DNA of 64,000 nt from contig NZ_CP041188.1 in NCBI RefSeq assembly GCF_006517235.1, forward strand, positions 4,402,001 to 4,466,000, read 5' to 3'. How positions within the stretch are numbered: position 1 is the first letter of the stretch; each line of letters opens with the position of its first letter. Shown here one piece after another: positions 17,386-26,011 of the stretch. Origin of the DNA: Pseudarthrobacter sp. NIBRBAC000502772 (GTDB taxonomy: Bacteria; Actinomycetota; Actinomycetes; Actinomycetales; Micrococcaceae). The position numbers were made by a program, and so were the translations under genes. The notes under the pieces are model-generated. The model was not told where the DNA came from, did no database searches, and saw only the letters and a list, made by a program, of their open reading frames with translations.

Positions 17386-18168
17386 CTACAGGTTCTCCGC
17401 CGCGTAGATCTTCAGGGCATCCCGGACGAAGCCGGCGCCCTCCGCGCCGCCGTAGTTCTTCGCGAAGCGGGGGTCAGCGACGTACATTTCGCCGAGCCCG
17501 GTGACGTATGCCTTGACGTCAGCGTTGCCCCTGCGGTCAGCCTGGCCGCGGGCGTCCGACGCCGGGGTGCCCGGGATGCCGGTCAGCCATTCGACGTGCC
17601 GCCTCGCGATGTCCTGGGCCTCCGCGCTGTCCGGTGCGATACCCGCCGTGGCGGCTGCGATCCAGTCCTCGCCGAGCTTCTGCGAGCGCTGCTTCCACGC
17701 GGCCTTCTCCTCGGTGCTCATGCCGCGCCACCACGAATCCCCCTTCGCGTAGGCGTCCTTGCCCCAGCGTTCCTCCACTTCGTCCTTGTACTGCGTGTGG
17801 TCGAAACCGTTGAACATGTCCTCTGCCATGATTTCGCCACCTCCTTTCACTGCTTCGATGGTTTGTGTGACCGACGCGATCTGCCGCGCCAGCCTGTCCT
17901 GTTCCTGCTTGAGCCATTCGAGATGCCCGGTGAGGGCCTGGGCGGCGTCCGTTTCGTCGTCGAGCACCTGGCTGATCACCGGCAGGCCCAGCCCCAGCCC
18001 GCGCAGGAGCAGGATGCGCTGGAGCTGCACCAGCGCCGCCTGGTTGTAGTAGCGGTAACCGTTGTGGCCGGTGCGGCTGGGCTTGAGCAGGCCGATGTCG
18101 TCATAGTGCCGTAGCGTCCTGCTGGTGGTCCCTGCGATCCGGGCGATGTCCTGGATGGACCAGTCCAT
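17386..18168 (-). CDS. MerR family regulator, TipA type (MerR + TipAS)
   Basis: 260 residues. MerR DNA-binding domain at residues 1-70 (IQDIARIAGTTSRTLRHYDD, then GYRYYN), a coiled-coil dimerisation helix to about 115, and a C-terminal TipAS antibiotic-binding domain (HTQYKDEVEERWG, AYAKGDSWWRGM, PRFAKNYGG). Such proteins sense thiopeptides or other antibiotics and activate multidrug resistance and their own gene. ATG 18168 has AGGAGG 6 nt upstream; the frame is open to 18261 but that part is the promoter. An internal ATG (MAEDMF) could give a free TipAS form, as known for tipA. Confidence 0.92.
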   Translation of the reverse strand: MDWSIQDIARIAGTTSRTLRHYDDIGLLKPSRTGHNGYRYYNQAALVQLQRILLLRGLGLGLPVISQVLDDETDAAQALTGHLEWLKQEQDRLARQIASVTQTIEAVKGGGEIMAEDMFNGFDHTQYKDEVEERWGKDAYAKGDSWWRGMSTEEKAAWKQRSQKLGEDWIAAATAGIAPDSAEAQDIARRHVEWLTGIPGTPASDARGQADRRGNADVKAYVTGLGEMYVADPRFAKNYGGAEGAGFVRDALKIYAAENL

Positions 18169-18230
18169 GTATTCCTCCTTCCTGCCTGTTTGCGGGATGG
18201 TCCGGACGTTCCGGTCCGGCTGATGCTTCA

Positions 18231-18261
18231 ACGATAAATGTTGACGTAGCGTCAAGGTCAA
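18231..18261 (-). promoter_or_regulatory. MerR-type promoter with 19-bp spacer
   Basis: On the minus strand -35 TTGACC (18256-18261) and -10 TATCGT (18231-18236) are separated by 19 bp. The spacer carries the dyad TTGACG-N3-CGTCAA (18241-18255). An overlong spacer holding the operator is the hallmark of MerR-activated promoters, so the TipA-like gene is very probably autoactivated. Confidence 0.75.
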
Positions 18262-18306
18262 GACACCGAATCACGGAGCACAGATGGAGCCGGGTAAGTT
18301 GGAAGC

Positions 18307-18744
18307 ATGGCTGTTATTCCTTCGTCCTTTCCGCGCGCCCTCTCCGCTGTGGCTGCCGCAGCTGTCCTCCTGGGCCTCTCTGCCTGCGCGCAGCAGCTTT
18401 CGGTGGAGAACGCCGATGTGCCGGCATGGAAAGCCACGGCACTGCCGTCGGCCAGCGGCGTTGTTGCCGAGGATTCCGGCAAGATTCTCAACGCCCAACC
18501 CATTGACCATACGGAGAACGTGCCGGCAGGCACGTACACGCTGACACTCGTCTGCGAAGGCGGCGGCAAGGCCTTCCTCGCAGTGCGGTCCGGCGGCAAG
18601 GAACTGGCCGACCTCGGGGCCGCCTGCTACGGCACGCCGGAGTCCCGCAAAATCACACTCCCGGAATCCGGACCGCTGGAGCTCAGCGCCTCCAGCGTCG
18701 ACGCGCCGCTGATCTACGCCTACCAATTGGTCACCGCGGGTTAG
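18307..18744 (+). CDS. Putative lipoprotein, paralogue of next gene
   Basis: 145 residues. N-terminal signal with lipobox LSAC (mature Cys about residue 27), then a small beta-rich domain. The core PAGTYTLTLVC...LADLGAACYG...ESRKITLPE matches the core of the following protein, so the two are tandem paralogues. No known domain recognised. Cell-surface anchored by prediction. Divergent from the MerR gene, whose promoter is close, so co-control is possible but not shown. Confidence 0.75.
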   Translation: MAVIPSSFPRALSAVAAAAVLLGLSACAQQLSVENADVPAWKATALPSASGVVAEDSGKILNAQPIDHTENVPAGTYTLTLVCEGGGKAFLAVRSGGKELADLGAACYGTPESRKITLPESGPLELSASSVDAPLIYAYQLVTAG

Positions 18745-18832
18745 TCCCGTCGGATCCACCGTGCAGCTGACCGCCGGACGGGTGATGCCCGAGGCTCTGG
18801 ATTGGGGTCCCTGCCGGGCATAGAGTCGGAGT

Positions 18833-19426
18833 ATGCCCGCAACGCAGGGGGCGCCGCCGCCCCGCAGGGCGGTACTTCGTCCGGGCGCTTGCCCGTCCCG
18901 GTCAGTCTCCGTGCGCACCCGGGTGAGGGCCGCCGTCGTACTCTGGACGGCGGGCGCCCTCGTGGCCGGAACTGCGCTCGCCGGATGTGAATACACGTAC
19001 GACGAAGGGTGGCGTCCCACCGGGGCCCCGGCCGCGCCGGAGGTGACCGAGTCGGGGCCGCAGGCTGAGCTGTGGCGGAACGATCCCGTCAGCGAGGCTG
19101 AAATGGAGGCCTGGCTGACGGAGTCCCAGGTGGGGCCCGGCCTGCAGGTGGCGCACAGGACGTTCGGCCTGTTGCGCGCGGAGGAAGTCCGTACGGACGC
19201 GACGGCACCCCTCCCCACCGGAACCTACGTCCTGGTGCTGGTGTGCCGCAGCCAGCGGCGCGTCGACTTCAAAGTCCGCAATGACGAATTCACCATGGTG
19301 GACCTCAGCCTGCGCTGCGGATCACGGCGCGAAAGCGTGATCTACCTGTCCAAGGAAACGGTGCTGCATTTCCAGGTCGAAGCGCAGTCCCCTGCCAATT
19401 TCGCGTACCGGTTGGCCCGGCTTTGA
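18833..19426 (+). CDS. Putative lipoprotein, paralogue of previous gene
   Basis: Up to 197 residues. The hydrophobic stretch AAVVLWTAGALVAGTALAGC ends in lipobox LAGC, followed by a domain like its neighbour: PTGTYVLVLVC, MVDLSLRCG, RESVIYLSKETV. ATG 18833 would put about 25 extra Pro/Arg-rich residues before the signal; GTG 18911 (VRTRVRAAVV) gives a normal lipoprotein signal and may be the true start. Function unknown. Confidence 0.72.
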   Translation: MPATQGAPPPRRAVLRPGACPSRSVSVRTRVRAAVVLWTAGALVAGTALAGCEYTYDEGWRPTGAPAAPEVTESGPQAELWRNDPVSEAEMEAWLTESQVGPGLQVAHRTFGLLRAEEVRTDATAPLPTGTYVLVLVCRSQRRVDFKVRNDEFTMVDLSLRCGSRRESVIYLSKETVLHFQVEAQSPANFAYRLARL

Positions 19427-19448
19427 GCTGTTGTGCCTGCCACGCAAC

Positions 19449-20342
19449 TCAGGCCGCGCAGCCTTCGGGGCAGCGCAGCGTCTCCGGGCTGGCGGCACAC
19501 TCAGCGCAATACAAGGTCAGCGTGCGGCAGCTCGGGTTGGAACAGTTCTCGAACTTGCTGGTGGGCGCGGCACAGCGGACGCATTCACCGATGGTCTTGG
19601 CGTCCTCACTGAATTCCAGGTGCATGCGCTTGTCGAACACGTAGAGCGAGCCTTCCCAGAGGCCCTGGTCCTTGAACGTTTCGCCGTAGCGGACGATCCC
19701 GCCGTCGAGCTGGTACACCTGTTTGAAACCGCGGTTCACCATCAGGCTGGAGAGCACCTCGCAGCGGATGCCGCCGGTGCAATAGGTGACCACCGGTTTG
19801 TCCTTGAGGGCGTCGTACTTGCCGGAGTCGAGCTCCTTGATGAAATCGTGGGTAGTGGCAACGTCAGGGACGATCGCGTCCTTGAACTTGCCGATCTGGG
19901 CCTCGAAGGCGTTGCGGCCGTCGAAGAACACCACGTCCTCGCCGACCTGTTTGGTGGCCTCCACCAGTTCGTGCAGTTCCTCGGGCTTCAGGTGGGTGCC
20001 GCCGCCCACCACGCCGTGCTCATCCACCTTGAGTTCGCCGGGCGCGCCGAAGGAGACGATCTCGTCCCGGACCTTAACGCTCAGCCGCGGGAAGTCCTCC
20101 GCGCCGCCGTCGGACCATTTCACGTCGATGCCGTGGAATCCCTTGTATTCGCGTGTGGTCTTCACGTATTGCTTGACGGCGCCGATCTCGCCGCCCACCG
20201 TGGCGTTGATGCCGTCCTTGGAAAGGAGGATGCGTCCGGTCAGCCCGAGTTTTTCGCACAGGGCACGCTGCCAGAGCCGCACCGCGTCCGGATCAGCGAT
20301 GGGGGTAAAGCCGTAAAAGAGCACAATTCGGTTCAAAGCCAC
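19449..20342 (-). CDS. trhO: Rhodanese-domain tRNA uridine hydroxylase TrhO
   Basis: 297 residues with an N-terminal acylphosphatase-like domain ([19 protein letters not shown]) and a rhodanese domain carrying the active-site loop [10 protein letters not shown] at about residue 185. A cysteine-rich C-terminus follows ([23 protein letters not shown]). The TrhO/YceA family makes 5-hydroxyuridine at tRNA position 34 in an oxygen-dependent way. Start is GTG 20342 with no ribosome site, possibly leaderless. Confidence 0.92.
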   Translation of the reverse strand: MALNRIVLFYGFTPIADPDAVRLWQRALCEKLGLTGRILLSKDGINATVGGEIGAVKQYVKTTREYKGFHGIDVKWSDGGAEDFPRLSVKVRDEIVSFGAPGELKVDEHGVVGGGTHLKPEELHELVEATKQVGEDVVFFDGRNAFEAQIGKFKDAIVPDVATTHDFIKELDSGKYDALKDKPVVTYCTGGIRCEVLSSLMVNRGFKQVYQLDGGIVRYGETFKDQGLWEGSLYVFDKRMHLEFSEDAKTIGECVRCAAPTSKFENCSNPSCRTLTLYCAECAASPETLRCPEGCAA

Positions 20343-20393
20343 GTATTTAAGGGTACTGGGTTGCCGGGCACCGGGCCCGCCCGGTGGCCGGGG

Positions 20394-20754
20394 CTAAGGT
20401 TGGCCCGCTGCGATGGCGGCGTCGCGCCTGTTCAGGGCGGTTTCAGCCGCCCGGTAGCCCAGGACGACGACGGCGAACGGCACCGCGGTGGCCGTCACGG
20501 CGTCCGGTGGCCGCGAAAGCATCAGCGCCATTGTTGAGGGCATGATCCCAGAAAGTCCAGCGGGCGCTTCGACTTCCGGTAGATCAGTGCGCCGGCCGCC
20601 AGCGGGACGAGCCCGCCGGCAAGCCAGACCCAGTAAGCCACGCCCGTGGCCGTCTCCCAATACCTGGCGCCGCCCACCATGGCCACCATTAAGGCGACAC
20701 AAACCAGAAGGGACCGCGGAAGGTGATCTTGGACGGTGCCTTGGCGGCGGGCAT
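20394..20754 (-). pseudogene. Frameshifted small membrane protein
   Basis: No single frame covers it, but three adjoining pieces form a coherent protein. It begins with ATG 20754 (MPAAKAPSKITFRGPFWF). Near 20698-20704 it shifts to a frame reading VALMVAMVGGARYWE and WVWLAGGLVPLAAGALIY. Near 20548-20558 it shifts again to VTATAVPFAVVVLGYRAAET, ending at 20394. Hydrophobic segments continue across the shifts, implying a former integral membrane protein of about 120 residues. Real decay or two sequencing errors are both possible. Confidence 0.6.
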
Positions 20755-20849
20755 GCCGTCAGTCTTGTCCTGTCACGATTGCATAAGCAAGTCACATCGG
20801 GGGCACCCTACCCCTGTTGCTTGTGTCGGGGCTGGAATACTCTCATGAC

Positions 20850-21542
20850 ATGAGTCCGGACGCCTTGGTTGAAGACATCACACGCCTTCTTGAAGTCTGG
20901 GTAGCTGGCTGGGCCGGCTGCCGCGGTTACCAGACAACAGTTGAGGGCCGATTCCCCGCCGCACTGCGGGCTGACACCACCGGGGATTGGGAATACTTCG
21001 CCCACGACCCCTCCGCTGACGAGTTCGCGGCCCTGGCTGCGAAGACTGCCGAGGCACCGCCGAGGGTCCTGACTATCCTCACCAACGACGTTGCCCGTTT
21101 CACGGCGCTGGCCCAAAAACACGGGCTGAACGTCACGTCCGCATCGCAGGCCATGATGATTGTGGACATGGCCACGCAGGATACGGAGGATCCGTGGCTC
21201 TCCGACGACGACCTGAACCTGGTCACCTCCGAACTTGACGGCGTCCACCACGCGGTGGTCCGATCGGGTGACACGGTGGCGGCGAGCGGCAGGGTCTTTG
21301 TGGTGGGCGAGACCGCAGTGTTCGACAAGATTGTGGTCCAACCCGCGTTCCAGCGCCGCGGCCTGGGCAGCTTCATCATGAAGGCCCTTGCGGCGCAGGC
21401 CATCGGACCGGACGTGGAGAACGGCCTGCTGCTGGCCTCCATCGACGGCCAGAAGCTGTACTCCCACCTGGGATGGTCCACTGTTTGCCGCGTGCTTTTG
21501 CTGTCCACCTCCGATGAGGGTGCTGACCTTTCCGTGGGGTGA
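20850..21542 (+). CDS. GNAT family N-acetyltransferase
   Basis: 230 residues. The C-terminal half has the acetyl-CoA binding pattern VVQPAFQRRGLGSFIMKAL (Q/R-x-x-G-x-G) after strands VAASGRVFVVG and AVFDKIVV. The N-terminal half is a divergent partner domain. Acceptor unknown. Start ATG 20850 chosen over the in-frame ATG at 20817; neither has a strong ribosome site. It lies 27 bp before the helicase gene and may be cotranscribed. Confidence 0.85.
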   Translation: MSPDALVEDITRLLEVWVAGWAGCRGYQTTVEGRFPAALRADTTGDWEYFAHDPSADEFAALAAKTAEAPPRVLTILTNDVARFTALAQKHGLNVTSASQAMMIVDMATQDTEDPWLSDDDLNLVTSELDGVHHAVVRSGDTVAASGRVFVVGETAVFDKIVVQPAFQRRGLGSFIMKALAAQAIGPDVENGLLLASIDGQKLYSHLGWSTVCRVLLLSTSDEGADLSVG

Positions 21543-21569
21543 TTTTTCCCCGGGTGAAAGAATGTTGGG

Positions 21570-23999
21570 GTGAACCCCCATGACTCGCTGATTCCATTGC
21601 TGGGCCGAGGCCCGGACCCGGAGCAGCTGCGTCATGTCCGCACCATCCCAGCCCGTCAGGCAGTCCACGAACCGTGGCCGGCGTGGGCACACCCGGATCT
21701 CGTGGCCGCTTACGGCTCCCTGGGCATCCACGAGCCGTACCGGCATCAGATCCAGGCCGCCAACCTGGCCCACGGCGGCGAGCACGTGGTGATCGCCACC
21801 GGCACCGCCTCCGGTAAGTCCCTGGCCTACCAACTGCCGGCACTTGACGCCATCCACCGCTCCGAACTGCGCGTCCTGTCCGAACCGGGAAAAATCCACG
21901 ACGACGGCGCCGTGACGCTCTATCTCTCCCCCACGAAGGCACTCGCTGCCGACCAGCTCGCAGCCATCCGTTCCCTGAAACTGCCCACCGTACGGGCCGA
22001 GACGTACGACGGCGATACCGACCCCGCGTCCCGCCGGTGGATCCGGGACCACGCCAACTTCATCCTGGCGAATCCGGACATGCTCCACTTCGGCATCCTC
22101 CCCAATCACGCCTGGTGGGCCAGCTTCTTCCGGCGGCTGCGGTACGTGATCGTGGATGAGGCCCACAGCTACCGCGGGGTGTTCGGCTCGCACGTGGCCA
22201 ACCTGATGCGCCGGCTGCGCCGCATCTGCGCGTACTACGGTGCCGGGACAACCCATCCAGGGCCGGTGTTCATCGCCGCTTCGGCCACGGCTTCTGAGCC
22301 AGGCACATCGTTCGGCCGCCTGATCGGGGCGCCGGTCCGGGCCGTTGCCGAGGACTGCTCGCCGCACGGTTCCACTACGGTGGCTTTCTGGGAGCCTGCC
22401 CTGACCGACCGCAAGGGCGAGAACGGCGCCAGGGAACGCCGCACCGCCGTTGCTGAAACGGCCGATCTGCTGGCGAACCTGGTTTCGTCCCGCATCCGGA
22501 CCATCGCCTTCATCAAGTCCCGCCGCGGTGCGGAGACAATCGCTTCGATCACCAAGCGCCTTCTGGACGACGTGGATCCCAGTCTTCCCCAACGCGTGGC
22601 CGCCTACCGTTCCGGGTACCTTCCGGAAGAACGCCGGGCCCTGGAAAAGGCCCTCCGATCCGGCGACCTGCTGGGTGTCTCCAGCACATCCGCCCTTGAA
22701 CTGGGGATCGACATTTCCGGGCTGGATGCCGTCCTGGTGGCGGGCTGGCCAGGCACCAGGGCGTCGCTGTTCCAGCAGATCGGCCGGGCCGGGCGCGCGG
22801 GCCAGGATGCGATTGCCGCGTTTGTGGCCAGCGATGATCCGCTCGACACCTACCTGGTGAACCATCCCGAGGCGATTTTCGACGTGTCGGTGGAGGCCAC
22901 CGTCTTTGATCCGTCCAATCCCTATGTGCTGGGGCCCCATCTCTGCGCTGCCGCCGCGGAGCTTCCGCTGGGCGTGGCCGAACTGGGCCTTTTCGGCAGC
23001 ACAGCAGAGAAGCTGCTGGGCCGGCTGGTAGCGCAAGGGTATCTGCGGCGCCGGCCGGCGGGCTGGTTCTGGACGCACTCCCAGAGCGCTGCGGCCATGG
23101 TGAACCTTCGTGCCGACGGCGGCGGACCGGTGAGCATCGTTGACGCCGACACCGGCTCCCTCCTCGGGACCATGGATTCGCCCCAGACGCACTACCAGGC
23201 GCACACGGGTGCCATCTATGTGCACCAGGGCGACAGCTATGTGGTGGAGGACCTGAACGAAGACGAGCACTGTGTGGTGGTCCGGCGCGCCAACCCTGAC
23301 TACTACACAACGGCCCGGGACGTGACCCAGATCGAAGTGCTCGAAACACTCCGGACTGAGCGCTGGGGCGATATCGCCGTCCACTTCGGCGATGTGAAAG
23401 TGACAACGCAGGTGGTTTCCTTTCAGCGCAAGGCCTTGATTTCAAACGAAATCCTCGGCGAGGAGCCGCTGGAGCTGGGCGCCCGGGACCTCTTCACCAA
23501 GGCCGTCTGGTTTGTGGTGGAGAACCGTTCGCTGACAGGCGCCGGGCTCATCGAGGCGCAGTTCCCGGGGGCCCTGCACGCCGCCGAACACGCAGCGATC
23601 GGCCTGCTGCCGCTCGTGGCCTCCAGCGACCGCTGGGACATCGGCGGAGTATCCACCGCAATCCACGCCGACACCGGCGTGCCCACCATCTTTGTGTACG
23701 ACGGGCATCCCGGCGGTGCCGGCTTTGCCGAACGCGGCTTCGACAAGGCAAAGGTGTGGCTCTCGGCGACGCGCGACGCCATCAAGGCGTGTGAATGCGA
23801 GTCGGGCTGCCCGTCCTGCGTCCAGTCCCCCAAATGTGGGAACAAGAACAATCCGCTGGACAAGGCTGCCGCCGTCACGCTCATCGACGTCCTCCTCAAA
23901 GACGCGCGCGAAATGCCTCTCCGCAGTGCGGAATTCCTGGCGAGCACGGAGCCGTTCAGCACCACAGCCGCTCAGGGCGGCGGTCCGGCCCGCGCCTGA
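21570..23999 (+). CDS. DEAD/DEAH box helicase with DUF1998 domain (MrfA/YprA-like)
   Basis: 809 residues. Helicase motif I IATGTASGKSLAY (about residue 72), motif II VDEAH (about 196), motif III SATA, motif VI QIGRAGRAG (about 405), then a C-terminal DUF1998 region with a four-cysteine cluster CECESGCPSCVQSPKCG, probably metal binding. Bacillus MrfA works in mitomycin repair with exonuclease MrfB; no MrfB gene is seen next door. GTG start at 21570. The 3' end overlaps the convergent TadE-like gene by 28 bp. Confidence 0.9.
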   Translation: MNPHDSLIPLLGRGPDPEQLRHVRTIPARQAVHEPWPAWAHPDLVAAYGSLGIHEPYRHQIQAANLAHGGEHVVIATGTASGKSLAYQLPALDAIHRSELRVLSEPGKIHDDGAVTLYLSPTKALAADQLAAIRSLKLPTVRAETYDGDTDPASRRWIRDHANFILANPDMLHFGILPNHAWWASFFRRLRYVIVDEAHSYRGVFGSHVANLMRRLRRICAYYGAGTTHPGPVFIAASATASEPGTSFGRLIGAPVRAVAEDCSPHGSTTVAFWEPALTDRKGENGARERRTAVAETADLLANLVSSRIRTIAFIKSRRGAETIASITKRLLDDVDPSLPQRVAAYRSGYLPEERRALEKALRSGDLLGVSSTSALELGIDISGLDAVLVAGWPGTRASLFQQIGRAGRAGQDAIAAFVASDDPLDTYLVNHPEAIFDVSVEATVFDPSNPYVLGPHLCAAAAELPLGVAELGLFGSTAEKLLGRLVAQGYLRRRPAGWFWTHSQSAAAMVNLRADGGGPVSIVDADTGSLLGTMDSPQTHYQAHTGAIYVHQGDSYVVEDLNEDEHCVVVRRANPDYYTTARDVTQIEVLETLRTERWGDIAVHFGDVKVTTQVVSFQRKALISNEILGEEPLELGARDLFTKAVWFVVENRSLTGAGLIEAQFPGALHAAEHAAIGLLPLVASSDRWDIGGVSTAIHADTGVPTIFVYDGHPGGAGFAERGFDKAKVWLSATRDAIKACECESGCPSCVQSPKCGNKNNPLDKAAAVTLIDVLLKDAREMPLRSAEFLASTEPFSTTAAQGGGPARA

Positions 24000-24331
24000 C
24001 CGGTGGCGGCGCCAACCAGTATGCGTGCATTCAGCTCCGTTCGGACCATGACGGTCTGACCGGCCCCTTCCGTACAGCTGACGAGTGCCGCCTCATGGCG
24101 GGCTGCTACCTCGGCGGCCACCGTGCAGGGGTCTCCGGACGTGATCCCGCGCAGGGCATCGGCCGCGGCAAGGGCAGCGAGGTCCGCCGCTGCCGCTGCC
24201 CTGCTGGCCATCACTGCGGACTGTGCGAACAGCAGCATCAGGGCCATCGCCATGATGACGACCAGCGCCAGTCCCGCAGCCAGCACTGTTCCGGAACCGC
24301 GCTCCGGGTTGTCCCGGAATTGCCTGTTCAC
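23972..24331 (-). CDS. TadE-like secreted/pilus-associated protein (Rv3654c-like)
   Basis: 119 residues: a short basic N-terminus with a Gly (GSGT), one hydrophobic helix VLAAGLALVVIMAMALMLLF, then an Ala-rich segment (ASRAAAAADLAALAAADAL) and a small tail with two cysteines. This matches the TadE-like minor pilin family found as the last gene of actinobacterial Tad clusters. GTG 24331 has GGAGG 9 nt upstream and overlaps the preceding stop (TGA/GTG). The frame continues much further upstream as a shadow of the TadE gene. Confidence 0.82.
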   Translation of the reverse strand: MNRQFRDNPERGSGTVLAAGLALVVIMAMALMLLFAQSAVMASRAAAAADLAALAAADALRGITSGDPCTVAAEVAARHEAALVSCTEGAGQTVMVRTELNARILVGAATGQARAGPPP

Positions 24332-24870
24332 AACGGCGCCTCCTCCGCGGCTCCGACCGGCTCCAACCCCGGATTGGCCGCGGCAGCCGGCGTTTCGCTC
24401 CGAGTGGTGGCCTTGGCTGTGAGGGTCCAGGGCACAGTTGCCCCCAGCGGCCCGCCCACACCGTCGGCCACCGTAACGCTGAGCCACTCGCCCTCGGCGG
24501 CAACGGACGCCGTTGCCGACGTCCCCGCCAAGGTCCTGACGATCCCCTGTACTGAAGCCGGGTCCTCGCCACGGGCCAGCGCCCTGGCGCCGGCCCGCGC
24601 CGCCTCCTCGAGCCTGAGCTGCGTGACGCCTGCGGAGGCTCCTGCCAGGAGCAGTGCGAGGAGCAACAGTACTGCCGGCAGCGCTACCGCGAACTCCGCC
24701 GTCACGGCGCCGTGGGCATTCCCCGGCCCACGGCGCCAGCGACGGAACCGGCGACGGAACGCGGCCGCCGGTCCCAGCGCCACGCGACTTTCCGCGCCCT
24801 GGTTCCGGAAGCGGCCACAGCAGCTGCTCCGGCCATCAGCCCGTGGCAGCGCTGCCGGCGGCAGACTCAT
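24328..24870 (-). CDS. tadE: TadE family pilus assembly protein
   Basis: 180 residues. A long basic N-terminus is followed by the TadE signature AVTAEFAVALPAVLLLLALL (about residue 50), a glutamate-containing prepilin-like helix, then a soluble domain beginning QLRLEEAARAGARALARG. Acts as a minor pseudopilin of the Tad/Flp system. ATG 24870 overlaps the preceding stop as ATGA, so it is coupled to the DUF4244 gene. Confidence 0.85.
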   Translation of the reverse strand: MSLPPAALPRADGRSSCCGRFRNQGAESRVALGPAAAFRRRFRRWRRGPGNAHGAVTAEFAVALPAVLLLLALLLAGASAGVTQLRLEEAARAGARALARGEDPASVQGIVRTLAGTSATASVAAEGEWLSVTVADGVGGPLGATVPWTLTAKATTRSETPAAAANPGLEPVGAAEEAPL

Positions 24871-25229
24871 GGCAAGGCCAGCGCCGTGCGGATGAGGTTC
24901 AGCAGGAATCCGCGCACTTCGTCGCTGCGGAGAATGAAGACGAGAAGGCCGGCGAAGCCAACCGCGGCAAGGGTGGCGATGGCGTATTCGGCCGTCGCCA
25001 TTCCGGCCTCTGAAGCTGTGAGCCGGGGCCGGAGCTTTTTCGCCTCGCTGGCACCGGGGTAAAGCTCCACGACGTTGCCAGCGGGCTCCGGGTCCTCCTC
25101 CCGTTGGCAGGTACACGCGCCCAGTCCTGCATTGGCAAGTACTACGGGGTCCCATGCGGGGGTCCCCGCAACTCCCGTGCTGAGCTCCGTCGCAGGTGCG
25201 GCGGAAAGGCGGTTTTGGATGATGGTCAT
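24867..25229 (-). CDS. DUF4244 protein, likely Flp-type major pilin
   Basis: 120 residues with the C-terminal pilin-like segment GMATAEYAIATLAAVGFAGL (about 78-97), in which the AxAEYA pattern plus hydrophobic helix resembles Flp prepilins cut before the helix. The N-terminal 75 residues are an unusually long pre-region for a pilin. Position between tadC and tadE matches the pilin gene of mycobacterial clusters. ATG 25229 has AGAAGGGAAA upstream. Confidence 0.8.
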   Translation of the reverse strand: MTIIQNRLSAAPATELSTGVAGTPAWDPVVLANAGLGACTCQREEDPEPAGNVVELYPGASEAKKLRPRLTASEAGMATAEYAIATLAAVGFAGLLVFILRSDEVRGFLLNLIRTALALP

Positions 25230-25402
25230 GGTGACGGTTTCCCTTCTGTGCTCCGGCCGAGTTGCCGGCTGATTTCGACTCTTCCCGGCTCCGCAGATCT
25301 CGGTAAGTGCAAACATCCCGTAAGTGGATAAGCGCCGCTTGGAGCGGATTGTGGAGGACGGGACGGCGTGTGGAGGAATGGACCCTGGCTCAAATCCCGC
25401 GG

Positions 25403-26011
25403 TCAGGACCCGGACGGCACCAGTGCCAGCAGGACCGGGACTACGCCCAGGCAGATGAAGGCCGGGAGCGAGCACAGACCCAGCGGAATGACCAGCTTCA
25501 CGCCGAGCGAGGCCGCCCGTTTCTCCGCAGCGCGGAATCTTTCCCGGCGCAACCTTGCGGCCTGTGCGTAAAGGATGGCCGACGACGGCGCTCCGGTCAG
25601 GGCGGCGAATCCCAGTGCGTCACGCAATTCCAGGATTTCAGGAAGACGGACTTCGGAACTGCGCCAGGCTGTCTCCCAGTCGGCTCCGATGGCGAGCGCA
25701 GACACCACCGGACGCAGCGCCTTGCCGTAGTCCGCGGAGGCCGAGGCTGCGACGAGTTCCAGGGACCGGCCGATGCCAGACCCCGCGTCCAGCATCGCGG
25801 CCACGAGCTCAAGCATCATGGCCGTGTCACGCAATCCGTGAAGGCGGCCGCCTTGAGTGAGTGCTTCATCGGCCCCATGCGGCCCGGCGCCCGCGTCCCC
25901 TCGCAGTCTGCGCAGTCGCTTTCGGACCCGGCTTGGCTGCGAAAGGGCAAGGCAGGCGGCAGCAGCCAGAACAACGGCCAAGGCAAGCCCCGGCACAAGG
26001 ATGTCCGTCAT
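25403..26011 (-). CDS. tadC: Type II secretion F domain protein TadC
   Basis: 202-residue inner-membrane platform protein: one N-terminal membrane helix (LVPGLALAVVLAAAACLAL), a cytosolic T2SSF helical domain (MLELVAAMLDAGSGIGRSLE, then LRDALGFAALTGAPSS) and two C-terminal hydrophobic segments. With TadB it forms the membrane platform for TadA. ATG 26011 overlaps the tadB stop (ATGA). The next gene starts 173 bp later, so the pilin genes may have their own promoter. Confidence 0.85.
   Translation of the reverse strand: MTDILVPGLALAVVLAAAACLALSQPSRVRKRLRRLRGDAGAGPHGADEALTQGGRLHGLRDTAMMLELVAAMLDAGSGIGRSLELVAASASADYGKALRPVVSALAIGADWETAWRSSEVRLPEILELRDALGFAALTGAPSSAILYAQAARLRRERFRAAEKRAASLGVKLVIPLGLCSLPAFICLGVVPVLLALVPSGS

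Noticed and set aside
18785..18821. Terminator hairpin between the two lipoprotein genes (ATGCCCG/CGGGCAT)
   Set aside because: Seven pairs around a 23-nt loop, no T-run; too weak to call.
20808..23384. 858-codon open frame on the minus strand opposite the helicase
   Set aside because: The plus-strand frame has all helicase motifs in order; the minus frame is Arg/Gly/His-rich without domains, a normal GC-rich shadow.
24087..24487. Longer versions of the TadE-like gene starting up to 24487
   Set aside because: The extra sequence is antisense-like read-through in a second frame of tadE; GTG 24331 with GGAGG and stop overlap is the coherent start.
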